From Planctomycetota bacterium (GTDB lineage: Bacteria; Planctomycetota; MHYJ01; JACQXL01; JACQZI01), in assembly GCA_016207825.1 (NCBI GenBank), contig JACQZI010000005.1, positions 62,001-126,000 of the forward strand: 64,000 nucleotides of DNA, given 5' to 3'. Both the position numbers and the translations under genes were made by a program. A model generated the notes under the pieces. That model saw nothing but the letters and a program-made list of their open reading frames with translations, had not been told where the DNA came from and did no database searches. Below, in pieces: positions 8,364 through 17,228 of the stretch; the first letter of the stretch is position 1, and each line of letters opens with the position of its first letter.

Positions 8364-9107
8364 TTATTCACTCCTTAAAATATTGCTTAACGCATAAAAT
8401 CCGGCTTTTTTGCGGGCAAGGATAACAGCCGCTTTCAAAGCACCGTAAACGAATGCATCTCGGCTGTCTACTTTATGGGTTAGCTCAATTCTTTCTCCCG
8501 GAATAGCGAAGATTATTTTATGTTCTCCGACAACCTGTCCCACTCTTACCGAATGGATAGGCATACTTTTTCGTTTCAGGTCTTTAAGCAATGCTTGAGC
8601 CAGCTTAAGAGCAGTTCCGCTGGGTGCATCACGCTTGGCGCTATGGTGGGTTTCGATAATCTCAGCATTCACATTTTTACCAAAGCTTTTTATTGCCTCG
8701 CTTCCAAGCTGCCCTAAAAGACCGGCTCCCTGGCTGAAATTGGGGTTTAATAAAACCGGTATCAACTTTCCGGCATCTTTTATCTTTTTTAACTGCGCCG
8801 GATTAAAACCAGTCGTCCCGATTAACAACGCTATCCTATACTTTTTGCAAACATCAAGGCAATTCATTGTAGCGGAAGGTGTTGAAAAGTCAAGGATTAC
8901 GTCTGCTATTTTTCCGTTAACGGCATCCGTTATTAAAAGACGTTCGCGACTGTCAAAACCGGCTGTATTTCCAATATCTTTTCCTAACAATCGATGGCCC
9001 GGCTTTTCCAAGGCAATCGTAAGCTTAACGCCCGGCTGCTGAGAAGCCAAACCGGCAAGCCTTAATCCCATCTTGCCGCAAGCGCCGTTAATTCCTATTT
9101 TAATCAT
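8364..9107 (-). CDS. dapB: 4-hydroxy-tetrahydrodipicolinate reductase
   Basis: 247 residues, standard length. The nucleotide-binding GINGACGKMGLRLAGLA is at the N-terminus, and the catalytic signature ETHHSAKRDAPSGTALKLA at about 148 to 166 carries the His and Lys. It reduces hydroxytetrahydrodipicolinate with NAD(P)H in the diaminopimelate/lysine pathway. The partner dapA is present elsewhere in the window (26704-27579). The gene begins 33 bases after tRNA-Glu on the same strand, so it is probably read from the tRNA promoter. Confidence 0.95.
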   Translation of the reverse strand: MIKIGINGACGKMGLRLAGLASQQPGVKLTIALEKPGHRLLGKDIGNTAGFDSRERLLITDAVNGKIADVILDFSTPSATMNCLDVCKKYRIALLIGTTGFNPAQLKKIKDAGKLIPVLLNPNFSQGAGLLGQLGSEAIKSFGKNVNAEIIETHHSAKRDAPSGTALKLAQALLKDLKRKSMPIHSVRVGQVVGEHKIIFAIPGERIELTHKVDSRDAFVYGALKAAVILARKKAGFYALSNILRSE

Positions 9108-9139
9108 CGGTGACCCGCAAACTATTTTCCACTGTTTAA

Positions 9140-9212
9140 TACCCCCATGGGGATTTGAACCCCAGTCCCGAGACTGAGAATCTCGTATCCTTGGCCGCTA
9201 GACGATGGGGGC
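9140..9212 (-). tRNA. tRNA-Glu (anticodon CTC)
   Basis: Acceptor stem GCCCCCA/TGGGGGT, D arm GTCTAGCGGCCAAGG, anticodon stem CGAGA/TCTCG with the loop TTCTCAG (anticodon CTC) and T arm CTGGG-GTTCAAAT-CCCCA. CCA is not encoded. Confidence 0.93.
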
Positions 9213-9247
9213 TTCTTCTGTGCCCCGCTTAAGTAATAGAATGATAA

Positions 9248-9318
9248 CTGCCGGACTAGGATTCGAACCTAGATACACAGATCCAGAGTCTGCGGTCCTA
9301 CCGTTAGACGATCCGGCA
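9248..9318 (-). tRNA. tRNA-Gln (anticodon CTG)
   Basis: Acceptor stem TGCCGGA/TCCGGCA, anticodon stem GCAGA/TCTGT around the loop CTCTGGA (anticodon CTG), T arm CTAGG-TTCGAAT-CCTAG and discriminator G. CCA is not encoded. It lies 35 bases upstream of tRNA-Glu. Confidence 0.93.
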
Positions 9319-9337
9319 ATAGAGAAACAAGCCTTAA

Positions 9338-9366
9338 TTTATACAATTTTGCGGCAGATAAATCAA
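9338..9366 (-). promoter_or_regulatory. Promoter of the tRNA-Gln/tRNA-Glu/dapB operon
   Basis: On the minus strand TTGATT (9366-9361) and TATAAA (9343-9338) are 17 bp apart, 20 bases before tRNA-Gln. It is back to back with the promoter at 9379. Confidence 0.55.
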
Positions 9367-9378
9367 GATATTTTATAA

Positions 9379-9407
9379 TTGACCTTTTATGTATCTTGTT
9401 ATAGTAT
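9379..9407 (+). promoter_or_regulatory. Promoter of the amidotransferase gene
   Basis: TTGACC at 9379-9384 and TAGTAT at 9402-9407, 17 bp apart, with the ATG at 9439. Confidence 0.55.
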
Positions 9408-9438
9408 ATCAACTTAAAATAATACGGGGTTTTGCAAT

Positions 9439-10146
9439 ATGCTTATAGGGATTAACTGCGATATGGTTCATAAAAAAGATTCCGACTATTGCCAATTGCC
9501 GGAAAATTATTACCAGGCAGTGAGGCGTGCGGGAGGACTTCCGATTATCTTGCCTTCAATCACCGATAAAAAAACAATAACCGAATTGTTAGGCTTAATC
9601 GACGGGCTGGTTTTTTCCGGAGGGGATGATATCCACCCCGCGGTTTACGGAGAAAAAATATTGCCTAAAACAAACCTGATCCTGAAAGCGAAGCAACAGT
9701 TTGATTTCTCGCTGGTGCGGCAGGCTTGGCACAAACGTATTCCAACTCTCGGCATCTGTTACGGCGCACAACTTATGAATGTGGCTTTGGGCGGAAACCT
9801 TATCCAGGATATAAAACGCGACCTATCGCTTGGCTCGCACAGTTTCACAAAACACCGGCTATATATCCTAGAAACATCCCTTCTGTATAATATAATCCGA
9901 AAACCTTCTATCCATGTTAACAGCCTTCATCATCAAGCAATCAGGGAAATTGGTAAAAGCCTGCGGATAAGCGCGCGGTCTGATGACGGCTTGACAGAAG
10001 GAATAGAATCAAAACTGCCTGGCCACTTTTTTATCGGTGTGCAATGGCATCCAGAAAAGATAATGGATACGCCCGAATCAAAAAGCTTATTTAAGGAATT
10101 AATCCGGCAGGCAAAAATATATTCCGAGACCCAAAAGTGCGGCTAA
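9439..10146 (+). CDS. Class I glutamine amidotransferase, peptidase C26 (PuuD-like)
   Basis: 235 residues. The nucleophile Cys lies in GICYGAQLMNVALGG at about 107 to 121, preceded by the FSGGDDIHP motif, and the catalytic His-Glu pair is in GVQWHPE near 201. This is the gamma-glutamyl-GABA hydrolase branch of the class I amidotransferases, which cleave gamma-glutamyl amides. There is no putrescine pathway gene nearby to confirm the substrate, so the specific reaction is open. Monocistronic, convergent with the exported-protein gene at 10154. Confidence 0.85.
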   Translation: MLIGINCDMVHKKDSDYCQLPENYYQAVRRAGGLPIILPSITDKKTITELLGLIDGLVFSGGDDIHPAVYGEKILPKTNLILKAKQQFDFSLVRQAWHKRIPTLGICYGAQLMNVALGGNLIQDIKRDLSLGSHSFTKHRLYILETSLLYNIIRKPSIHVNSLHHQAIREIGKSLRISARSDDGLTEGIESKLPGHFFIGVQWHPEKIMDTPESKSLFKELIRQAKIYSETQKCG

Positions 10147-10153
10147 ACCAATA

Positions 10154-11380
10154 TCACCTCTCTTCTTCGTGCTTTTCTTCAGGCGGATTTTTAATTTTCT
10201 CAAAAACCTTTTGTAGTTGCGTCAGTTTCTCATCAAACTCTTCAGCCATATTTTCGTCATCGGATTCCATTATCTTCCAAAGGACAACAACATCCTGTAT
10301 AATCTCCGATATGGTCTTATATTTAATAAGACCGGGGTTAGAGGAAATATCCAAAAGCACCTTATTGAGGGCGTCCTTTTCCTTTTCAAACCAATCATGC
10401 CATTCTTCAGAATTAACGGACTTATTTTGCCCGATGATTTCCTTTTGGATAAACGCAAAGTGGTTTTCGATAATGCTAATCTGCTCAATAATAACTTTTT
10501 TATTACCCATTTCAATTCCCAGTTGAATAAATTCCGCCTCGAAATCTGTTTTTATCTTTTCTATAGTTTTGAGCACGAACTCATATTTATCGCTTGAAAC
10601 CCGCTCGCCTGCTGAAAGAGTCTTATCACATAATTCGGAAAGCATTTCAAGCTCTTGGACGAAAGCCCCGATAAAAACTTTACCTTTGAGTACACTATTA
10701 AACGCATTAAGAGGGTCAATCAACATGGTCCGGTCTGATATGGCTGAAAGTTCCTTATGGAATCCTATTAAGTACTCACGCCATGCGTTTTTATCAACCG
10801 TTTTTAATGTTATCTGGTTATGGAACGCTTCACTGATTGACTGAAAAACGGATTTTAAGGCATCGGCATTATCTCGGATGGCCTTTTCAGACTGCTTGAT
10901 TTCTTTTAACATATCATCGTCCGTCCCCCGACAAAGCTTTATTTCCTGTTTAAGCCCTTCGGGATTATCTCCAATTATCGCTTTCACTTCCTTGTATTGT
11001 TTCGCCGGATCAAAAGTAACCGTAATAACATAAGTGCCTGAATTCAATTTTCCCCGAAATGGGCCGAACTCCGCCTGATATACCCCTTTGTCAATTTTAT
11101 ATTTTTTCAGCTCGACCATTCTTTTATCGGTTTCTTGCCCGGAACAAGACGGAATATAATAAAAAAACAAAGTGATAACGGACGAATCCGGCAAATTTGT
11201 TTTACCATTTATTTTAACCAGGCTTTTTTGTTCAGTCTCATAATAAACAATCTCCGGCGTTCCTGATTTCAGGTAAAAACCCTGCTTTTCCGGAAGAAAT
11301 TCCTGCGATTCAGCCAGGAAATTATAACACGCCGATAAGATAACAACTAAGCAACTAATAATCATAATTACTCGCAACAT
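10154..11380 (-). CDS. Unrecognised lipoprotein with TNLP beta-domain and helical C-terminus
   Basis: 408 residues. The N-terminus is a lipoprotein signal (MLRVIMIISCLVVILSAC, lipobox LSAC). Residues about 45 to 130 form a beta-rich region containing KINGKTNLPDSSVITL and GTYVITVTFDP, and the rest is helical. The same TNLP region is seen in the product of the gene just upstream (GETNLPANTLLQVEL), so the two are diverged paralogues or share a domain. I do not recognise the family. It is the last gene of a leftward cluster headed by a GspK-like protein, 2 bp downstream of its paralogue, which suggests a role at the cell envelope. Confidence 0.7.
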   Translation of the reverse strand: MLRVIMIISCLVVILSACYNFLAESQEFLPEKQGFYLKSGTPEIVYYETEQKSLVKINGKTNLPDSSVITLFFYYIPSCSGQETDKRMVELKKYKIDKGVYQAEFGPFRGKLNSGTYVITVTFDPAKQYKEVKAIIGDNPEGLKQEIKLCRGTDDDMLKEIKQSEKAIRDNADALKSVFQSISEAFHNQITLKTVDKNAWREYLIGFHKELSAISDRTMLIDPLNAFNSVLKGKVFIGAFVQELEMLSELCDKTLSAGERVSSDKYEFVLKTIEKIKTDFEAEFIQLGIEMGNKKVIIEQISIIENHFAFIQKEIIGQNKSVNSEEWHDWFEKEKDALNKVLLDISSNPGLIKYKTISEIIQDVVVLWKIMESDDENMAEEFDEKLTQLQKVFEKIKNPPEEKHEEER

Positions 11381-11382
11381 AT

Positions 11383-12726
11383 TTATTTCAAAAGGAAGTC
11401 TTTTGTTTTCTGGTTAATGAAATTGATGAGTTCGTTAATATCCGCTTCTATTTTTTGGTTATCCGGATTTATCAGTTTTGAATCTAATTTATCTATCAGC
11501 ATCAAAGAAAACTCTATCGTATATGCTAATTGCTTATAACTTTCTTTCTTGGGATCCTTATCAGGCGGTATTTCCAGAAAGAGAGAAAGATCGGCATAGG
11601 TTTTCATTTCCAGTATTAATCCGTTGAGATATTTTACGAGCGCGAATTTAAAATCTGCCCAAGTTTCGTTTCCTTTTTCCTTATCTTTAAGGCATTTCCC
11701 GTAAACCGAGCCGGTTTCATATATCCGGGCAATAAGGTCACGGCTGATTCTCAACAAAACTTCGCTTTCAAGCAAATCTATTTGCTGAATCTTGCGTTCA
11801 TCAGATAATTTAAACGGCTCAACCAAATACGCCGGCAAAGGAATACCCTTCAGTACGTTTTTAGCATCAAAAGCCGCCCGGCGGTATCCCCGATAATAGT
11901 CCAGTATTTGATTAGTTGTCTGATAAATATTGGATGCTGTCCCGAAGCACACCCCTTCTTCTTTCAGGCTTGCAATCATTTTATTAATTTTAGCCAACCA
12001 TTCTTTTTCCCAAGCCAGCCAATCGTTTGAAAGCGCATCAAATATTTCCTCCTTGTTTTTAATACCGAATACCTTTTTTAGATTCTCTTCGATTGCACTA
12101 TCGCCCTGTTTCATTTTTTCTATATCGTATACCTTATCCATCAACTGCTGGTAAAGCTCCTTATGCTCGTTTATCAAACCGATAAAAGCAATTACCGATT
12201 TCTGCCTTATATTAGGGATGTTTGTAGACAAAACATTTATCAGGTGGTAATCACCCAGCTGATTAAGGGAATCTTCGGAAAAGTTTTCTGCGATCAGCAC
12301 ATCTTTAGGTTGGTCGGGGAAGAGTCTAATTTTAACCTCATAATATTCGGCATTAAAAGAAAGCTTAAAACCGGCAAACCGGACGAAATACTGCCCATCA
12401 TTATTTACGCTAACCTTTAGCATATCAATCAGTTGAACATTATCCGGCTGGTTAAGCAGTGAAATCCCGCCCTTCAATTCCACCTGCAACAAGGTGTTGG
12501 CCGGCAGGTTGGTTTCACCGCGCACAAAGATACTTTCGGCACCTTGTTCTTCAACCAATTGTGTTTCTGTTTTCAGAAACGCCTTTTTTTTATCCTCCTC
12601 GTCTTTCTTAAAATCTGCGATATCGGCTTCTTCAGCAAATAGCCGGCGTTGTTCATATAAAACCGCCGTTAAAACAACGGTTAAAACCAAAATCATATAA
12701 ATAAACAGAATGTTTTTATTCTTCAT
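11383..12726 (-). CDS. Unrecognised exported protein, paralogue of the 10154 product
   Basis: 447 residues with an uncleaved or cleaved N-terminal hydrophobic segment (ILFIYMILVLTVVLTAVLY), a beta domain at about 60 to 140 (FVRGETNLPANTLLQVEL, YEVKIRLFPDQP) and a long helical region ending in FINQKTKDFLLK. It shares the TNLP domain and overall plan with the next gene. Its ATG overlaps the stop of the GspK-like gene (ATGA at 12726-12723), so the two are translationally coupled. Function unknown; co-occurrence with a pseudopilin-like protein suggests a secretion or surface role, which is inference. Confidence 0.7.
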   Translation of the reverse strand: MKNKNILFIYMILVLTVVLTAVLYEQRRLFAEEADIADFKKDEEDKKKAFLKTETQLVEEQGAESIFVRGETNLPANTLLQVELKGGISLLNQPDNVQLIDMLKVSVNNDGQYFVRFAGFKLSFNAEYYEVKIRLFPDQPKDVLIAENFSEDSLNQLGDYHLINVLSTNIPNIRQKSVIAFIGLINEHKELYQQLMDKVYDIEKMKQGDSAIEENLKKVFGIKNKEEIFDALSNDWLAWEKEWLAKINKMIASLKEEGVCFGTASNIYQTTNQILDYYRGYRRAAFDAKNVLKGIPLPAYLVEPFKLSDERKIQQIDLLESEVLLRISRDLIARIYETGSVYGKCLKDKEKGNETWADFKFALVKYLNGLILEMKTYADLSLFLEIPPDKDPKKESYKQLAYTIEFSLMLIDKLDSKLINPDNQKIEADINELINFINQKTKDFLLK

Positions 12727-15700
12727 GGCAACACATAAGACTCACATATTTGCGGCGATGATTTTATAAAAGTTATGGATATATCATCAAAAACAGGGCT
12801 TGTCAAAAGCGGGCTCAACACATCGCCGCGCAATCCCCGGAAAATCACTTTGTATTTAACCGATTCGGAAGGGTTTTGTCTCCAAGGTATTTCAAACCTG
12901 GCTTTTTCGGGATCGGACATGATTTCTGAAATCGTGCTCCCCCTCTCATCGAAAAACTGTATCCCAATCGGCGCGGATGCTTGTTCCGCATCTGACGGGA
13001 AATAAGAGGTCCAGTCAACGCGGCATTTAATAAAGCCAGGATTATCTTTCTTCAATGCGTTTTCATCAGTATCGCCAATCTCTTTTGCCGCAACAAGAAT
13101 CCCCGGTATATCAACGGGACCGGAGGTAAAAACTCCTTCTTCCCTATAATAACGGCCTTCATGAAATTCTCCGAGTATAAACTCTTTCGCATCTGGCACA
13201 GTTCTATGTATCTGGATAGCAATCTCATCAAAGGTGGCATCCGCCGGAATATTCCAAAAAGGGGCATCGGCACGCTCCCCTAATCTAATCAGATTATCCC
13301 TTGAAAAATCAATATACTCGCTGATATAAGGTGGATATTTTTCCTGGCTTGTTCCAATATATTTTCCTATGTCCCGACCGTTAATGCAAAATGCGGTTAT
13401 ATCCGAAGGTGTCAATTTAGTTTCCCTTATCCTTCCTTCACCCTTGCACCGAGGACAAATAATTACGTTTGATAGCCAATCGATTTTTCCTTTACCGTTA
13501 CAATTCGGACAATTATAACTCCATATTCTAGGGGGAGGATTGGTATCCCATGCAATTCCTATATGAATCCACCCCTTCCCGCGGTTGGATTCCAAGGGGT
13601 TACTAAAAATATACTCAGCCACCTTATCGCCTTTTCTTTTATCCACATCCCACATCCAAATAGCCTGCGGACCAGGAGAAAACCTTAATCCTTTCCATCC
13701 ACGGGGCTGGTAATTCGAAGGAATCAAAAACAGGCTGAAAAGGTTCTGCGTTTCATCACTTTTTGATAAACTAAAGATAATCTGCGGCTTGGCTGATTTG
13801 GCAAAATAAGCCGGTTTTACCCAAAAACTAACCGTCCCGCGAAACCGTTTTTCCCCAAATAAATTACGGTGAATAAAAGCATCAACCAGATTATTTTCCG
13901 CTTTATACGAAGGACACGACATCAATTCTGAATATATTCCATCAGGATAAAGCAAACCGGCCGTAGCATTTTCCGCGGCAAATAGAGACTTCTCTTCATT
14001 GTCAAATACCGAAACTCCCGTTCCTTCAACGGCAGACGGGTTTCCCGCACTGTAATCCGCTTTTAAAGTGCCGTCAAAATGATTCCGGAAAGTAAGCAAC
14101 TCGTTGCGTTCCTTGTTGCGGGAGCGGTTTTGGGTCGTCGCACGCATAATCTGCCCATCAGCAACACACTGTTCCTGGTAATCACCGATATCGGGCTCCG
14201 GGTAAAGCTGCAAGGTTTTATTATGGTGCGTGAACTCATTTTTTCCGGAGCGGGAAATCACCCCATGCGAAAAATCTTGCTGGGTAGTTTCGTAATGGTT
14301 TTCGAATAATTTAACCACCTGCCGTATTTTCTGCAATCCGGTAACATTAAAATCGCCTTCTCCTTTCTCCGCACTCTCTATCGGGTTTGCAACAGACCTT
14401 ATAACAATCCCTGTTGATTCTATTTCAAAATAACCTTGGGGCTGGAAGCAAAATTCTGTTGTATAAACATTTAAATCTGATTTATCGATAACCCGTAAAA
14501 CTAATTCATTGGGATTAAAATCATTAAGCATAGTGTTAGGATTCGCACTGGCTTTGATAAGATCCGCTTTTGCCCGGGCTATTTCGTATTCTTCCGAACT
14601 TTCGATTGAACCAAAAACACCTTCTTCCAACAAACGGTCGCAAAACCTGTTAAAATCCGTCCATGAAAAGAAAGGCCGCACCTGCCGTTCCTTCATAATC
14701 AATTCAGCCAGCCTGGAGGTTAATTTATAATCAATGCCCGCTTCTTTAATTACCCCTATTTTAAGGCCTTCCCCCGCCTCATAATTGAATTTATCAAGAG
14801 GCTCTCCCTCTTCATCGGATAATTCCGGATTAACAACACCTGACTGGGCAATATAAGACCCGTTAAGACCCAATAAAACAGCCATTAATACAGGTTTTGG
14901 GGCTGTGTTGATATTTACCGGAACCCTCGGCTCTGTTTCCAACAGGCCGGGATTTAACCGGCTGATTCCGGTAATATTCTCGCCATGCTTCGGCTGACCC
15001 AAGCGTTTAGAAAATGGTTTTGGTTTTATCACCTTTATGTTAGGCTGTCCCCAAACAGTAATATACGGCTCTATCCTGCGGTATTCTTTTTCCGTAAGCA
15101 TTTCTTTTAATTCTTCTTTTATGGAAAATGATTTATTGGAAAGTTTCTCCCTGCCGGCAAAAATCCGGTCGCCTAATTCGCTGTCTACATCAAGGATTTT
15201 TCCCAGGTTATTTAACAGCTGAAGAAACCCTTCACCCCGCCCGTTTATATATATCTGACCGCTTGTATCGATGATTTTTAAAACATATAAATCACTGACA
15301 TCACCTTCAAGGCGCGGAATGATGCCCGAACACCCGATAGTTTTACCCTGTATTTTCTGGGTTTTGCCCGAGGCAAAAGAAGGAGCTAACGCCAGTTCGC
15401 CCGGGCATTCAATAATATCAAGCTGCTTGTTTTTATTCTGATCCTCTTCCTTGTCGAGCTGATTGTTATGATTATAATCCTCTCCCCAGTAAAACCACGG
15501 GGTATTGTTATCATTGATAAAATAAACATAAGGATTGTTTTGGAATTCTATAAGAGCTCTTTCGATACCCGCCTGTGCCAAGAATTTAGCCCTGAACTGG
15601 TCGATATAAGCAGAGTGGCTAACCCCCTGGACACGGTTTAATATCCAAAAGACCACCATCATCAAGCCTAGAACCACCAAAAACCCTAGCAATAAGACAA

Positions 15701-15758
15701 CGGATTGTCCTTTCTCTTTTGAATTCTGTCCGGCAAACCGGCGGATTGATAAATTCAT
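12723..15758 (-). CDS. Giant GspK-like pseudopilin/general secretion protein with C-terminal extension
   Basis: 1011 residues. The N-terminus has a short basic leader (KEKGQS) and a hydrophobic helix (VVLLLGFLVVLGLMMVVF) followed by FLAQAGIERALIEF, as in GspK/PilX-type pseudopilins. Residues about 140 to 400 contain the GspK-like helix-hairpin regions (NINTAPKPVLMAVLLGL, FFSWTDFNRFCDRLLEEGVF). GspK is about 330 residues, so some 600 extra residues remain. They include a concanavalin/LamG-like stretch (GTVSFWVKPAYF) and a DnaJ-like zinc motif (CPNCNGKGKIDW ... CPRCKGEGRI). The family caps type II pseudopili at the inner membrane. No other Gsp genes are in view. Confidence 0.7.
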   Translation of the reverse strand: MNLSIRRFAGQNSKEKGQSVVLLLGFLVVLGLMMVVFWILNRVQGVSHSAYIDQFRAKFLAQAGIERALIEFQNNPYVYFINDNNTPWFYWGEDYNHNNQLDKEEDQNKNKQLDIIECPGELALAPSFASGKTQKIQGKTIGCSGIIPRLEGDVSDLYVLKIIDTSGQIYINGRGEGFLQLLNNLGKILDVDSELGDRIFAGREKLSNKSFSIKEELKEMLTEKEYRRIEPYITVWGQPNIKVIKPKPFSKRLGQPKHGENITGISRLNPGLLETEPRVPVNINTAPKPVLMAVLLGLNGSYIAQSGVVNPELSDEEGEPLDKFNYEAGEGLKIGVIKEAGIDYKLTSRLAELIMKERQVRPFFSWTDFNRFCDRLLEEGVFGSIESSEEYEIARAKADLIKASANPNTMLNDFNPNELVLRVIDKSDLNVYTTEFCFQPQGYFEIESTGIVIRSVANPIESAEKGEGDFNVTGLQKIRQVVKLFENHYETTQQDFSHGVISRSGKNEFTHHNKTLQLYPEPDIGDYQEQCVADGQIMRATTQNRSRNKERNELLTFRNHFDGTLKADYSAGNPSAVEGTGVSVFDNEEKSLFAAENATAGLLYPDGIYSELMSCPSYKAENNLVDAFIHRNLFGEKRFRGTVSFWVKPAYFAKSAKPQIIFSLSKSDETQNLFSLFLIPSNYQPRGWKGLRFSPGPQAIWMWDVDKRKGDKVAEYIFSNPLESNRGKGWIHIGIAWDTNPPPRIWSYNCPNCNGKGKIDWLSNVIICPRCKGEGRIRETKLTPSDITAFCINGRDIGKYIGTSQEKYPPYISEYIDFSRDNLIRLGERADAPFWNIPADATFDEIAIQIHRTVPDAKEFILGEFHEGRYYREEGVFTSGPVDIPGILVAAKEIGDTDENALKKDNPGFIKCRVDWTSYFPSDAEQASAPIGIQFFDERGSTISEIMSDPEKARFEIPWRQNPSESVKYKVIFRGLRGDVLSPLLTSPVFDDISITFIKSSPQICESYVLP

Positions 15759-15810
15759 AAATCTGACAAAGTGAAAATGTCTAATTGCTCAAAACCGCAA
15801 TTTTAAATCA

Positions 15811-17178
15811 TTACCATTTCGGAGGGGGCTCTCGAACCGCAAAAACATATCCGTCAGCAGTCCCTAAATATATGATTGATTCATTCGGGTCAACGGCCCT
15901 GAAAGGAAAATCTCGAAGCGAATATTTATCAAGAATATCGCCTTTTTCTATATCAAGGGAATATAAAGTAATATCGTCCTTGCCCAGGATATAAACACCA
16001 GCCAAACCGAACAACATATACTTTTTGCCATCGGCGAATTTCCATCTTAATTTATAAGAGCCGGCTAAATCCGGTGCGTTAACCAGAAGGCTGTAAAAAT
16101 CTTCTTTCTTATCAGTCCTGAAGAAAAGCGTTTTCTCGATAATTACATCCGCTCCCTTAACAATACGTCTGGCGCCTATGTAAGGAGTCGAAGATATTGG
16201 CAATCCCGTTTCGTATTTCCACCTGAGCGTCCCTGTATTACGGTCAATCGCATACATAGCATAATCCGTGCTGCCCACATAAATAATATCGCCGTCTATC
16301 AATATATCAGACCTGATTGCCTGCTCGGTCTTATAATCCCAGATTTTTGCGCCTGTATCCGCGTTAAAGGCATAAACCTTGCCGTTATCACAGGCAAAAT
16401 ATATGGCAGGGCTTTCGTAATAAATATGGCTGACAACGGAACCGTCTAATTTCAACCAGTCGCGTTCGAATTTCTTGCTGACGTCAAAGTAATATACCCG
16501 GTCAAAATCAATTGAACTTATATAAACAATAGTGCCGGAAGCGGTCGGCCCGCCTTTTGGGACAAAATCCAGCCTCTTTCGCCATAACACATCGCCGCTC
16601 CAACGGTCTAAACAATACAATAATCCCTCGGAAATATAATACGCCACATCCTGGCTATATATGCTTTTAAGCACTTCATTAGCACTGCGCAAGCTTTCTT
16701 TTAATCCGTTAATTTTATTCTCATCGCGATCTGAAGAAATCTCTGCATCATCCAGTTGCTTTTTCAGATCTCTAATACGGACCTTTAGCGACTCCTGCTT
16801 TTGAGAAAGGCCTGTTATGTCGCAAGGAGGGAAATTAAGAGGCGTGGCCAGATTAAGCACCCATTGCGGTCGACCGATATCTGTGGTGAATGCCCTAAGT
16901 TTAGCTTTATCTGTTTCAATATAAAGCATTGTCCCGATAAGAGTTATGTTCTTGATGCCCTCATCGGAAGTAGTAGCTTCCCATAATATATCCTTAAAAG
17001 GAAGCGTGCCGGTAATGATTTCCCGGTAGTGTTTAATACGCTCGATACGTTTCTGGACAACGACCCCATTATTATCCGGGATCTTTTCCCCGTTTGTGTT
17101 TTGAACACGGCAACTGTTGAAAAGCAGTAACAATCCCAAGAAAACCGTTACAAATAAAAACCATTTCTTCTTTTGCAT
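15811..17178 (-). CDS. PQQ-like beta-propeller lipoprotein
   Basis: 455 residues. A lipoprotein-like signal (KWFLFVTVFLGLLLLFNSC) is followed by a coiled coil at about 125 to 175 (QESLKVRIRDLKKQLDDAE) and then propeller repeats: YCLDRWSGDVLWRKRL, YAFNADTGAKIWDYK, YAIDRNTGTLRWKYE and YSLDIEKGDILDKYSL. This repeat type is shared by BamB and quinoprotein dehydrogenases. There are no catalytic residues of a dehydrogenase that I can see, so a scaffold role is more likely. The coiled coil interrupting the propeller is unusual. The gene sits between topA and the GspK-like gene on the same strand. Confidence 0.78.
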   Translation of the reverse strand: MQKKKWFLFVTVFLGLLLLFNSCRVQNTNGEKIPDNNGVVVQKRIERIKHYREIITGTLPFKDILWEATTSDEGIKNITLIGTMLYIETDKAKLRAFTTDIGRPQWVLNLATPLNFPPCDITGLSQKQESLKVRIRDLKKQLDDAEISSDRDENKINGLKESLRSANEVLKSIYSQDVAYYISEGLLYCLDRWSGDVLWRKRLDFVPKGGPTASGTIVYISSIDFDRVYYFDVSKKFERDWLKLDGSVVSHIYYESPAIYFACDNGKVYAFNADTGAKIWDYKTEQAIRSDILIDGDIIYVGSTDYAMYAIDRNTGTLRWKYETGLPISSTPYIGARRIVKGADVIIEKTLFFRTDKKEDFYSLLVNAPDLAGSYKLRWKFADGKKYMLFGLAGVYILGKDDITLYSLDIEKGDILDKYSLRDFPFRAVDPNESIIYLGTADGYVFAVREPPPKW

Positions 17179-17228
17179 ACAACAATAATATACCTCAATC
17201 CTTCCCTATATGCAAATAATTTTGTGCT

